Assembly (NCBI GenBank): GCA_028023455.1
Contig: JAQFVV010006199.1
Location: 870,001 to 934,000, forward strand
DNA from: Epiperipatus broadwayi
Lineage: Eukaryota; Onychophora; Udeonychophora; Euonychophora; Peripatidae
DNA: 64,000 nt
Direction of reading: 5' to 3'
The translations under genes were made by a program, and so were the position numbers. Shown here piece by piece: positions 47,601 to 58,990 of the stretch; position 1 is the first letter of the stretch; each line of letters opens with the position of its first letter. The notes under the pieces were generated by a model that worked only from the letters and a program-made list of their open reading frames with translations, did not search any database and was not told the origin of the DNA.

Positions 47601-50600
47601 AAATAGTTTTTGATAGAATATCAGTTATCTTCTTATTGATCTTTATCATGTCTGAATCATCTTTGAAGTCTAATAATTTTAAGACTATTTATATGTTATA
47701 GATTATACTCTTGTGAGTCATTTATAGATATCAATTGTTAATATCTTTTATATCAGTAATTTTACTTGAAACTAACATATTTTCTATTGGTCAAATTACA
47801 ATTCAACTTTGTTGTACTTTGTAAATTTCAGATGTTTTCATGTTCATTTCTACTTTATAATTTTCTCAAAAAAAAAAAATGAATTCATAATGTATAGATT
47901 TTATTTTTTTATAAATTCACAAATTAAAACATTTTTCATTTTTATCTCCATATCCATATTTACTCACAAGACCTTCATCTTTCAATTGATTTTTAATTCT
48001 GTAATTAAAATCTTCCATGGCAATATATAAAATTGTTTATTCTGATCAAAATCATTTTGTAGATCTGTATAATAGTCATCTACTTCATCACAATGAGAAC
48101 TTGTTGGAGCATAAGTTTAAATAATCTACATTTAATCCTTTCAAGTAGCTGTTAAGCAAAAGGATTCTATCAAGGTAAATTTTTAATGTTTTCTTCATAT
48201 GTTTTTGACTTTGCAGTTGCTATCATTATATAAATATTCATAAGTAAACAAACATGAATAGGGTACTCAGAATTATATAACAATTTGTATGATTAGCTCA
48301 TAGTCTTTTATTTCTGAGTTTGACTGAGAAATAGTGTAAACTTATATTTTTAGATACCTTATTGTTTTAAACTGAGTCATCAGTTCTGTTTTCTTGAAGG
48401 CAGGATTAATGTATGAATGGACATGTAAATTTTATATTTACAATTATAACAAATAGTAATAAATTATGTCTTATAATATATATGCTAAAAGATTATCAGC
48501 AAAAAAAAAAGTGGTAATTGAAAGCAAATGGTACTGAAAATATCCTGTTTATGACAATCCATTGATGATAATCTTTTATTTAACTACCTACAAACTGCAG
48601 ATAAATTACAAGTGAAAGGAGGTTAAATGAAGACATTATCAGACTTGTGAAGTTAGAAGAAAATGTGAAGATAATGGATTTGAATAATGATTGTATATTT
48701 TTCTATAAAGACATAAATATTAGAATTAAACATGGAGTGAGATTCAATACAGGTAAAAAAAATTGATTTAACTACTTTGTGAAGATGACAGTATATAAGA
48801 TAGAATAGTAAGATTGTGTTTTTAATTTAAAATATCAAATGCAAATAATTCAAGTTTATATCACAATTTGTTTTCAAATATATACTTAGCGATTGACATA
48901 GGTGTCCAATTTATCAATATCTGACATCTATTAAAAATGTAAAACTTTTAAACAATTATTTGTTAAATTGTAAACTGTCTTATAACTTCAGGCTTATCTA
49001 TATATAAATTCTTTTAAATCTTTTTTCTATAACATTTATATTTTCTTGTGCCTATACAATGACTCTATTTCTAAAGTCTATTCTTGGGGGTAAGCATCAC
49101 TTATTTTCAAATTTATCTAAACTGCTCATAATAACAGATTTTAAAGTAATATTCTTCAGGTTTTGAATAAAATATATAATAAAATTTTTACTATTTTTGT
49201 TTAACTAATTTTGTGGAAAAAAAAAATTTTTGTCTGAAAAAGTAAATAATACAATTTTCATATAAATGTATTTTGCAAATTGAACCATCAATTACATTAT
49301 AAAATTATCTGCTAAATTCCTTTTTAAAAGTTTGTTGCTGAAAAAAAAATCATTTTTAGAAGGTCACAGTAATAAATTTTTAAATGATGTTTTTATAACT
49401 TATTAGAATCAATCTCCGTCAGTTGAGCTAAATTAGTAATATTTTTCATTTATTCAACAGTTTTAGAATAATTGTGCAAACCATCTGTTTCGCTGCTATT
49501 AAAATCATTTTATTTGCTAGTTGCGATGAAAGAAATATTTATTATAGCAATGTTTTTCAGGCTTAGAAATCTATTATATAAACTAGCTCAATTATAATGA
49601 AAGCAGATAGATTTGTTTTTGTTGACATTTGTCTTTGGATTTACATACTGATTTGCATAAAAATGTTTCTAATATATAGTGAAATTTAGCAAAATTGTAA
49701 ATGTTTAATAAAACAGCTGTTCTTATTATAAATAATTATAATTTTAGTATGCAAGTATAATAGCAGAATTTCTGTAAAAGATTTAAAATGTGATAAAACA
49801 CATTTCCTCTATTGATGAATTTTTGAATTCTGGTGGAAATTCTATCTATATGATTTAACAGTTTTTGCTCACAGCTCATTGATAAAATCTACAGTCTCTG
49901 GAGCATTTTAATTTTTTGGTGGTTATTATAATATTTTGTGAAATATGGATTCAGAATCCCACTTACTATAAAAAAAATAAAAAATTATCTGACTGCATCA
50001 GTATTAATCACCAATAATCTAATAGGGAAAAAACACTAATTAACAATTGTGCCTAAAAGTCAATAAGGTAGAATAGAATTTGACAAAAGTAATTACTTTA
50101 CTTATCTTAATGTCTAATATATGCATACTGGAAAATTTTACCATGAACAATGTTGGTCATCTTTGCATAAAAGATCTAAAATTAATATTAATCCGCAAGG
50201 TATCATTTCAGTTAATGGTAGAATCATGCTTGCAAAGAGACTTTTTAAATCAGAATTCAAACATAGCAACATCGTTCATTTCATTATCAATTACTCTATG
50301 ATTTGAAAACAAATTAATCACAATATATATATTTATTGTAGCCTTTCCTTAAAGAAAAATTACTGAACAAAAGAATCTGGTTAACTGAGATAACAATATT
50401 AAACTTCAATTGGATTACATAAACAACAATTATTAGAAATAATACTGTTCTGACTAGTTCAAGATACATTGCTAAGATACAATATCTAATAAAATATTTT
50501 TCAATAATTAAATTTAAGAAAAACTTGTTATAATAAAATATCATAGCACTTAGGTTCATAATAAATAATTAGAGTTCCAATTATAATATTCAATCTATTC

Positions 50601-50940
50601 ATTCACTAATAATTCTAACTTATAACTAGCTCAATATTATAAACAAATAAAGTTCTATCAAAATAACAAAAAAACAACTATAAAAACTCTTAACATGAGA
50701 TGTTCAATAAGGTACACTAGCTTAAACATTGAGAATACATCCCAAAAGATGTATTCCCAGTGGCATAAGAATATTACCCTACTAAATTCATATAATAAAC
50801 TGCCATGTAATATTCTCATGTCTTTCAAACACACATTTAATAAGCCTAAAATATGATTTTATAAATTTATTACAGAAATAACAATAAACTAATTAATATT
50901 CTTTTAATAAAATATTAACTAATAACTTTACTCATCATCT
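44681..50940. other. Long AT-rich spacer
   Basis: A less AT-rich patch at 44,690-44,880 may be an old repeat. Beyond it, to 50.9 kb, I see no gene, RNA or recognisable transposon; short open frames are A/T-driven and lack family motifs. It could be intron or intergenic DNA. Confidence 0.4.
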
Positions 50941-50969
50941 CTCAATAAGAAATTTACACTTCTCCAAAA

Positions 50970-51062
50970 TAATAATAATAATGATGATGATGATGATAAT
51001 AATAATAATAACAATAATAATAATAATAAGAGTAGTAGTAGTAGTAGTAGTGGTAGTAGTAA
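50970..51062. repeat. Composite AAT/GAT/AGT microsatellite
   Basis: Triplets change from AAT to GAT, back to AAT, then to AGT over about 90 bases. It abuts the 3' tail of a family B LINE copy. Confidence 0.85.
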
Positions 51063-51063
51063 T

Positions 51064-51610
51064 AATTCAATTCAATATATTTATTATGTGTATTTCAACA
51101 TTTACACTTTAACAGAAATACACAATAAACAAACAAAAATAAAAAACAAAAAATTAAAAAATTATTCAAATACAGATTACATACATAAGACTATATATAT
51201 GTTCATAATTATAAGTTCAGTTGTATTCTAACATTCATAATAAACTGATCACAAAAAATATCAGTATTATTAAAAGTTAGATTATATACTATTTGCAATC
51301 TATTAATAACTGACTTGCTGAAAAAAATATTTTTACATTTATTAACCTTGAAAGTACGCATTTCTTTTAACAGATGACTAGGTACTTTCAATTCTATATT
51401 CGATATATAACTACTGACATCAGTTTTGCCATCAATTAACTTTTTCAACAATATCATATCTTCCAATATTCTCATTTCTTTCAATACTGTTTTAACATTT
51501 TGACGTTCTTCCATTATTAATTTATTGAATCTTTTTTCAACATTATATATTCTAAACTGAATATTAATCAAATTGAAATGCCATATACAGGAACCATATT
51601 CTAAAAGTGT
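51064..51610 (-). pseudogene. 5'-truncated family B LINE (CR1/Jockey-like)
   Basis: On the minus strand an open frame runs from about 51,610 to a stop at 51,209. It reads VATLLEYGSCIWHF, then YNVEKRFNKLI, then ILEDMILLKKLIDGKTDVSS, then NIFFSKSVINRL. These match the region after the RT of CR1/L2/Jockey-like ORF2 proteins (P-I-L-E-Y-G-S-x-V-W ... FF-x-x-R-V/I-x-N). A 3' UTR of about 145 bp ends in ATTGAATTGAATT next to a triplet microsatellite. RT and endonuclease are missing. Confidence 0.75.
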
Positions 51611-52020
51611 AGCAACAGGAAAAAAAAATAGTAATATTAATAATCATCATCATCATCATCTCAGGTTCATTTCTAACAAACTATAACAACTATGAATTAA
51701 ATAATTAATACCTTGTAGTTAAATATGATGAGGGATTTTACATGATATTCAACTATTCTTATAAAATAAACACAACAATAACCAACTAAATAACTTAATG
51801 CCTCTCAACACAAAAATCTAATCAACAATTAAATTTTAGCAATAAAAACAAAATAATAAAAATATAATAAGATTTTAAATAAACAATGTACAATCCTTCT
51901 TTGTTTAATGTGGCATTCTTAAAATAAAAATATAATGTATTTTAATATTGTGGCAATTTCAAATATATCTCTCATTGGTGTTGTATCAGTTTAAAATAAT
52001 TACTAATGATCATATCTTCT
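51611..52020. other. Spacer
   Basis: An (ATC)n tract at about 51,641-51,660, then AT-rich sequence up to the (ATA)n array at 52,023. Confidence 0.4.
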
Positions 52021-52022
52021 AT

Positions 52023-52039
52023 GATAATAATAATAATAA

Positions 52040-52070
<31 letters not shown>

Positions 52071-52074
52071 AATA
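52023..52074. repeat. (TAA)n array at 5' end of intact LINE
   Basis: About 17 TAA/ATA triplets with one AAA interruption directly precede the first LINE base. Together with the (TAA)n at the other end this indicates that the LINE landed inside a TAA microsatellite. Confidence 0.9.
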
Positions 52075-52286
52075 GCGCATGCGCGTGTATGCCTAAGTCA
52101 TCAAGAACGAAAGTCTTATTAATAATCTTTTTTTCCCCATATTCTAATCGTTTTCACACTAAACTGTGATATATATCTGTGATAGATAAAAACAGCGATG
52201 GCTGATTACTGAACAGTTGTTTTCTAGCAAAAAGTAAGTAATACGGTCGTTCATAACAAAAAATAATTCTAACGTCATAAACAAAC
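52075..52286 (+). promoter_or_regulatory. LINE 5' UTR with NRF-1-like palindrome
   Basis: The first bases after the (TAA)n are GCGCATGCGC (52,075-52,084), a perfect palindrome equal to the core of the NRF-1 binding consensus. The rest of this 212-bp leader holds no recognised motif and reaches the ORF1 start in the context AACAAACATGGCG. A full-length LINE needs an internal promoter at its 5' end, and this is the natural place for it. Confidence 0.55.
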
Positions 52287-53822
52287 ATGGCGTCGCGTCA
52301 AGAAGCAAACGACGTAAATTGCACTCAAACAAACGGCGATAAAATGAAAACTGCGACTATCGCAAAAACATACGCAAACATAACAAAAATAAACCAGCAG
52401 CTTCACAGCATCGAAAAAAGTCCAGCATTAACACAGACAGCAAGATTTAGGAAGGTAAATCAAGACGACATAAATAACTTAAACCTCGTGGAAAACAATA
52501 ATGAAGAGCCCTCCCCAACGATATGGAATCAAGATGAACTGCAAGAAATAAATGTTAATTTCAACAGCACCATCCCAAAAAAAAAAAAAAAAAATTATTC
52601 GCAACTTTCCAAAAATTTTTTTTCACCGAGATCATTAGTGTTAGCTGTCACTGATAGGAATTTAACACTCTATAAATTCCCCAGAGAGCTTCTTTACGAG
52701 GAGCTGACAGCAACAGCATTGTGGGATACAGTCTCTAGTATTGGAGAGCATCCAAACTCGCGATACGTTGCAATTCAGTTTTTCGATGAACATCAGCGTG
52801 CAAGATTTCAAACTAAAGTAAAAACTTTAGGAAGCTACGCGCTAATAATAGTCGATCAAAGCTTGCAAAACTATTGTAACGGAATAATTAAAAACACTTA
52901 CTTCGGATATACCATTCAGGATTTTCAAAAATTAATACAGTCATTTGGCAAAGCTATTTATATAAAACAAATCTACTTATCCGACACCCCCATACCGGTT
53001 TTCAGCAACAACTTTCAGTTCAAAATAAAGCTGAATGACAATGTAAACCCGGAGGATATTCCAACACAAATAATTGACCAGAATGCAATACTGACTATTC
53101 ACATAAAAGGATTAAGGCCGAGATGTTTTGCGTGCGGTGAAACCGGACACTTAGCAATCGATTGCAACACCAAAATCAACCAGAAAAACCAACTGAGCTC
53201 TGAAGATCAACCAACAGAAGCTCACCAACTGGAATCAAACAGTACAAAACAGATAACGAAAACAACTAATAAACAAGAAAAAATTAATAAAAAAACCACA
53301 GATCAACAGCAATTGAATAATAAAAAAACTGCACACACATTGCCAGCACCTGAAATTCTGGATTTATCAACAAAATCAACCAATAGAATTCAAACCCCTA
53401 CTGATAAAAAAACAGAAAGTCAACAACCTCAAGACGCTCCAATGGAAAAAATAGCGCACAATCTAAGTCAGCCTACCAAAAATACTGACGAAAAAGAGAT
53501 AATAAAAGAACAAATAAACTCACACAGTAATAGTGATCAAGAAAAAATATATATAACACACCAAACACCCAATATTAAAAATAATACAACAATGGAAATT
53601 ATGGAAGCTATCACCCCAAATATGCCTCAAATCACCAAAGCTGACACAGAACAAAGAAGAAGACCAGGCTGCCCACCAAAGAAAAATAGAGGGCCCAAAA
53701 AAATAAAAACAGAATCCAACCTTAGCCTTTCTGATCACAACAATACAACTACAGTGGAAACAGATGAAGATCTGGAAATGGAATATGAGAATGAATGGGA
53801 AGAAACACCAGATCAACCCTAA
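52287..53822 (+). CDS. LINE ORF1 protein, CCHC zinc knuckle
   Basis: A 511-residue nucleic-acid-binding protein expected to coat LINE RNA in the ribonucleoprotein. The N-terminal 100 residues are polar, with a lysine run encoded by A18 (52,577-52,594). Residues about 110-275 form a folded region, possibly RRM-like, as in other LINE ORF1 proteins (inference). One perfect zinc knuckle CFACGETGHLAIDC sits at residues 280-293 (C-x2-C-x4-H-x4-C). The C-terminal 200 residues are Q/N/T/K-rich and low in complexity, with a basic, AT-hook-like RRPGCPPKKNRGPKK (about 457-472) and an acidic end. The ATG has a good context and is the first in the frame after the 5' UTR. Confidence 0.9.
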   Translation: MASRQEANDVNCTQTNGDKMKTATIAKTYANITKINQQLHSIEKSPALTQTARFRKVNQDDINNLNLVENNNEEPSPTIWNQDELQEINVNFNSTIPKKKKKNYSQLSKNFFSPRSLVLAVTDRNLTLYKFPRELLYEELTATALWDTVSSIGEHPNSRYVAIQFFDEHQRARFQTKVKTLGSYALIIVDQSLQNYCNGIIKNTYFGYTIQDFQKLIQSFGKAIYIKQIYLSDTPIPVFSNNFQFKIKLNDNVNPEDIPTQIIDQNAILTIHIKGLRPRCFACGETGHLAIDCNTKINQKNQLSSEDQPTEAHQLESNSTKQITKTTNKQEKINKKTTDQQQLNNKKTAHTLPAPEILDLSTKSTNRIQTPTDKKTESQQPQDAPMEKIAHNLSQPTKNTDEKEIIKEQINSHSNSDQEKIYITHQTPNIKNNTTMEIMEAITPNMPQITKADTEQRRRPGCPPKKNRGPKKIKTESNLSLSDHNNTTTVETDEDLEMEYENEWEETPDQP

Positions 53823-53850
53823 TATTTAAATCTCAACCAAAAAACATATA

Positions 53851-56800
53851 ATGAAAATAAAAATTGCGGCAATCAATGTCAGGGGTTTGAACTCAACCTC
53901 AAAAATTAATAAGTTAAAACATTGGATCAAGGATATACAACCACACTTGCTTGGTATACTTGAGACAAAAATTTATGCTGGATCACAAACTGACCCAGCC
54001 AAACATTTAAATACAGAAGGTTTCTGTGCATGCTCCAGAGACTCTTCCTCTCCCTCAGCTGGAACTGGACTCATAATTGCTAGAAATTGCCCATTCACAA
54101 CATTCAAAATAATTCACATTGACATGAACTTATTAATTGCAACCTTCAACCAAAAAAGCATAACAATAAATCTGGTTTTTGTATATATGCCTTTACAGGA
54201 TAAAAAAATAGATACCATAATTGCAAACATTAATTCAAGGTTAGCTACAACTTCAAACCCAACCATCTTAATTGGAGATTTTAATTTAAAATATCAGGAA
54301 TTTACCCAACGTTGGCTTCACAGAATAAACATACCACTAATGAGTGGCCAAGGTTTTTTGCCAGATAATGCCATCTCTTTCCACAATAATCGCTTCTCTT
54401 CACTTATTGATCTGTGCTTTTATTCTCCAATGCTTCACCACCTTATTGAAATAAAACTAACTCCCTCAACTTTTTCCGATCACTCAGCTCAAATAGTCAC
54501 AATTGACTGTGCCCAAATTCAAATATCCCCCTTTCCACTTACAAGAACAATAAGAGTTTTACTCCCAGAAACAACCCCTGAATTTCTGTTCTCTGAGACC
54601 TACATAATGCTAAACAAAATCAAAGATATGACTTTGAGCCCGGTCCAGAAATATCTAGCATTTATGGGAATGTTGTCCTTTAACATTAACCATATAACAA
54701 AAAAACAACCTCCACCATCAAGACTTTTGTCTCTGGCAGATCAGTTACACCAGAGAATAATCATGATTAACCCATCACACTGCACCCAGCAGTATATATT
54801 CAAGCTTACACATGCATACAATAAAGCATGTGAAGAACTCAAAAGCTATGAGAAGATAAAGAAAAACAAGGTATGCCTAACCAGGCCACACACTTGGACA
54901 AGAGATTATATAAGATGGGCGCTGGGGAACCAACCAGATGTAAAAGTGCCAATGGCACTATATACAAATAGTGGAACATATGCAGGACACAATATGATTA
55001 TGCCAATTTTTGAATATTTTAAAGAAAAATTACAAGAAAGACAACCATATAAAATACCACATAATCTGTTTGGCCCACCAGAGACAAAAACCCCATTCAC
55101 AAAAGATCTCTTCACAACAAAACTAAATACTATTCGAAACGCTTGCCATCCAGGTAGTCCTGGAGTTCCATTGTTTGTATTAAAGCATCTAAGTAAATTC
55201 ACAACAGAATATTTGTGTCAGTTAGCAAACCATCTAGCACAACAAATTCAACCCATGGAGGGTGTCTATCCAATAGCCATAGTACCCTATAATAAAAAGA
55301 AAGCAATTATTCCACCTATTACAGACCTCAGACCAATATCTATGGGACCTTTGCCAATCAAAATTCTGGAGAAAATTATTAAAGATGAAATTGAACCGTA
55401 TATAATGCCACTTATCTCCGAAGCACAATATGCAAAGAAAAACTCTTCAACAACAGAAGCAGCTTTATTCTTCAAAGCAATTCTAGCAACAGTAAAACAG
55501 TGGAAAAAATATGGACCCGTTGTTGTGCAGCTTGACATAGAAGCTGCATTTGACTCAGTCAATATATACACACTTCTAAAAATGCTAAAAGACACAGAAA
55601 TTCCTAGAACACATCTATATATAATTGCTAACCTGCTTCTGAACAGAGAGATCCATATAACTTTAAATGGAAGAAACTCACCATCTTTCACACCCACCAA
55701 ATCTATATCCCAAGGATCCCCTCTTAGTTCACTATTGTTTATATTTTACATCAATCCCCTTATTAAAAGCATACAAAATGCATTTACTGGGATCGAGATA
55801 CCAGACACAACACAGCGCACTACTTGCATCGCCTATATGGATGATGTTACCATATTCCTAACATCAAAAAAACAAATACCGCAACTCCAAAAGATATTAC
55901 AAGAATATTCACAAAAATATGAATTATCATTTAATCCAGCAAAAACCACAGCCTGGTCTCTATACACTGGTAAACCCTGTACATCAATTTACAAATCAAA
56001 ACCAAACTCTTTCCTTGGGTTCCCATTTCATATGGGAATTACAGGAATGAGATGTCATATCCAAAATAAACTTAAAGAAGAAGCCACAAAAATTATAAAC
56101 TCCTTGTCCAAGGCATATCTTTCACTATATTCCAAAGTACAGTTAATTAACCAGCTTATCACAACCAAAATAACTTACTATGTACCGGTTATTTCATTCT
56201 CAAAGGGGTTCATTTCAAAAATTAAAACCATATATAATAAACTACTTTGGGCCAGAAAAACAGTAGCAATTTCCACAAAAAAACTTAGCCAACCTCTAAT
56301 AAAAAATGGACTTGGCTTGCACAACATCAATGTTTTTCATATACAGAAGTTAAGGAACTCAATAATCACAATACTTGCCAAATACCCCAAAATTAACCAC
56401 TTGCTAGAAGTTACTCCAACAGATAGACCACCTCCAAAAGGTTCCTTTTTCACCAACATTATATACCAATGCAAAACCACAGACAAGATTCCAGAACAGT
56501 ATTTGCATAAGTATTCATACTGGGATATTTATGGTTTAATAAACAGAGAAGCAGATACTAATGTTATACAACCTATGCTAGGAATTAACAACAAGAGACT
56601 ACTCAAGGAATATAAAAAATGGGCTCTAGAGCCCAAATACTTTGATTTTATCATGAAAATCAATCTCATTGCCTTGCCAACAACCCACTTTCTTTATCAT
56701 AAAAGAATGTATATATCTATTGACCCCTTCTGTGGACTCTGCCATCGAGCAGAAGAGACACTGGACCACTTTATTTATCAATGTGTAGCACTTAACCAAA

Positions 56801-57084
56801 CACGACAGATGATATGTAACACCTACAGAAAACCGGGTACAATCATTAATCACATAATAGCTGCTTTTCAGGGAAGATCAATACCTAGCATTAGGGCAGC
56901 CACATTTGTTCTATATGCGTATTGGTGCACCCGATGTACTTTCTTAATTGGCAATAACACCAGACGACACCCAGCTACATTTAGCAACAAACTGCTACAC
57001 ATTCAAAATAGAGATAAAATAATAACCAACCCCCACTTATATGCAGCAACATGGTCATTGTTAAAACAACCATCAATGCTGTGA
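53851..57084 (+). CDS. LINE ORF2: APE endonuclease and reverse transcriptase
   Basis: A 1,077-residue enzyme for target-primed reverse transcription. The N-terminal APE-like endonuclease has N9 (INVRGLN), E38 (LETK), Y112 (VYMPL), D143/N145 (IGDFN) and D210/H211 (SDH), so its active site is complete. The RT follows: TDLRPISMGPLPIKILEKII, motif A VVVQLDIEAAFDSV with D562, motif B SQGSPLSSLLFIFY, and motif C YMDD at 662-665 (AYMDDVTIFL). The C-terminus carries CGLCHRAEETLDHFIYQC (961-978; C-x2-C-x8-H-x4-C). There is no RNase H domain in view. ORF2 starts 28 bp after the ORF1 stop in another frame, so translation needs re-initiation or an internal entry. Confidence 0.95.
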   Translation: MKIKIAAINVRGLNSTSKINKLKHWIKDIQPHLLGILETKIYAGSQTDPAKHLNTEGFCACSRDSSSPSAGTGLIIARNCPFTTFKIIHIDMNLLIATFNQKSITINLVFVYMPLQDKKIDTIIANINSRLATTSNPTILIGDFNLKYQEFTQRWLHRINIPLMSGQGFLPDNAISFHNNRFSSLIDLCFYSPMLHHLIEIKLTPSTFSDHSAQIVTIDCAQIQISPFPLTRTIRVLLPETTPEFLFSETYIMLNKIKDMTLSPVQKYLAFMGMLSFNINHITKKQPPPSRLLSLADQLHQRIIMINPSHCTQQYIFKLTHAYNKACEELKSYEKIKKNKVCLTRPHTWTRDYIRWALGNQPDVKVPMALYTNSGTYAGHNMIMPIFEYFKEKLQERQPYKIPHNLFGPPETKTPFTKDLFTTKLNTIRNACHPGSPGVPLFVLKHLSKFTTEYLCQLANHLAQQIQPMEGVYPIAIVPYNKKKAIIPPITDLRPISMGPLPIKILEKIIKDEIEPYIMPLISEAQYAKKNSSTTEAALFFKAILATVKQWKKYGPVVVQLDIEAAFDSVNIYTLLKMLKDTEIPRTHLYIIANLLLNREIHITLNGRNSPSFTPTKSISQGSPLSSLLFIFYINPLIKSIQNAFTGIEIPDTTQRTTCIAYMDDVTIFLTSKKQIPQLQKILQEYSQKYELSFNPAKTTAWSLYTGKPCTSIYKSKPNSFLGFPFHMGITGMRCHIQNKLKEEATKIINSLSKAYLSLYSKVQLINQLITTKITYYVPVISFSKGFISKIKTIYNKLLWARKTVAISTKKLSQPLIKNGLGLHNINVFHIQKLRNSIITILAKYPKINHLLEVTPTDRPPPKGSFFTNIIYQCKTTDKIPEQYLHKYSYWDIYGLINREADTNVIQPMLGINNKRLLKEYKKWALEPKYFDFIMKINLIALPTTHFLYHKRMYISIDPFCGLCHRAEETLDHFIYQCVALNQTRQMICNTYRKPGTIINHIIAAFQGRSIPSIRAATFVLYAYWCTRCTFLIGNNTRRHPATFSNKLLHIQNRDKIITNPHLYAATWSLLKQPSML

Positions 57085-57324
57085 ATGCTGCAAAGAAAAA
57101 CTATCATACAACTAACATTCAAAGTGATATGCGGACAAAACTGAATAAGCTCCTCAAACTTTAGAACTCTGATTATTTTTGCTTGTTTAATTTTTATATT
57201 GTTATAGTCCATTAACCACAAAGTGTAACCACTAAATTCATTTATATGTGTTTACCCTAATATTATTCATTGTATGTTAAATTTCAAATTTTCTAGATGT
57301 AAACTTATGTAAACCATTGAGATC

Positions 57325-57330
57325 AATAAA
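57325..57330 (+). terminator. LINE polyadenylation signal
   Basis: AATAAA lies 15 bp before the point where the LINE joins (TAA)n, the usual place for the signal. It follows a 3' UTR of about 260 bp. Confidence 0.8.
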
Positions 57331-57344
57331 GCCTTTATTGAAAC

Positions 57345-57560
<216 letters not shown>

Positions 57561-58313
57561 TCAATTCAATTCAATTCAATTCAATTTATTCTATGAAATA
57601 AAACAAAGTACATCACAAATATTTAAAAACTCCAAACAAGAAAAATCTTGTGTGTGGAATTTACATGTAAAAATAAATTAAATAAAAATACAATCAAAAA
57701 CTCAAAAGAACAGTTTAGGAAATAAATAAAATTAATTAAATAAATAAAATAAATGCCAAAATTAATACATACTACACAACCATTGACACAAATATTTTTT
57801 GAATGATATATAAGAAATATTATTCAGATCAATTGAACATTCATATACAAATTTATTAAACAACTTTGACCCAGAATAAACATATTGTCTTCTACTAGAT
57901 TCCTTAAAAAATTTTGGTAAAGGTAATTGAAATTTATTAGAAAGACGAGTATTTAGAACATAAACTCTAGAATTCAGAAAAGGTTTAGCACAAAAAATAT
58001 CAAAAATAACTCTATATTGATATAAGTGATTTACATCAAATAAACCAAATGCAATATAAATATCTCAAACAGAAGAGGAGCGAGATCTACCAAAAATAAT
58101 GCGCAAAGTATAATTTTGCAAAACAGCAAAAGAAGATAAAATATGTGGAGAAGCATTACCCCAAATAATGATATTGTAAGATAAAATACTCTGATAACAG
58201 GCAATGTAAATAAAAATGAGAGCAGACCTAGGAAGAAATTTAACTAAATAATAAAACATATAGTTTAAATTACGTAACCGTTGACAAAGATAGGTAATGT
58301 GATTTGTCCAGGA
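57561..58313 (-). pseudogene. 5'-truncated family B LINE between two AAT arrays
   Basis: On the minus strand from 58,313: LSWTNHITYLCQRL, then FLPRSALIFIYIACYQSIL, then NIIIWGNASP and LQNYTLRIIFG (stop at 58,065). This is the post-RT region of CR1/Jockey-like ORF2 (L-W-K-x-HI ... Y-x-x-L-x-Y-x-I-x-x-WG). After the stop, SRRQYVYSGSKLFNKF (near 57,890-57,845) is still readable. The 3' end is five units of ATTGA(A)T-type pentamer (57,561-57,586 on the plus strand as TTCAA repeats). The 5' truncation point abuts the giant AAT array. Confidence 0.75.

Positions 58314-58990
<677 letters not shown>

Larger units (their letters stand above)
52075..57345 (+). mobile_element. Full-length, apparently intact family A LINE
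   Basis: A 5.27-kb non-LTR retrotransposon: 5' UTR (52,075-52,286), ORF1 (511 codons), a 28-bp gap, ORF2 (1,077 codons), and a 3' UTR with AATAAA at 57,325-57,330. Both ends abut (TAA)n. Neither ORF has a stop or frameshift and all catalytic residues of endonuclease and RT are present, so the copy is young and may be active. Two decayed relatives occur at 9.6-10.2 and 21.8-25.6 kb. The clade (e.g. Tx1/L1 side or the Jockey/I/R1 side) cannot be settled without a tree. Confidence 0.95.

Noticed and set aside
50970-51060. CRISPR-like periodic repeat
   Set aside because: Period is three bases with changing triplets and no spacers; it is a microsatellite in a eukaryotic genome.
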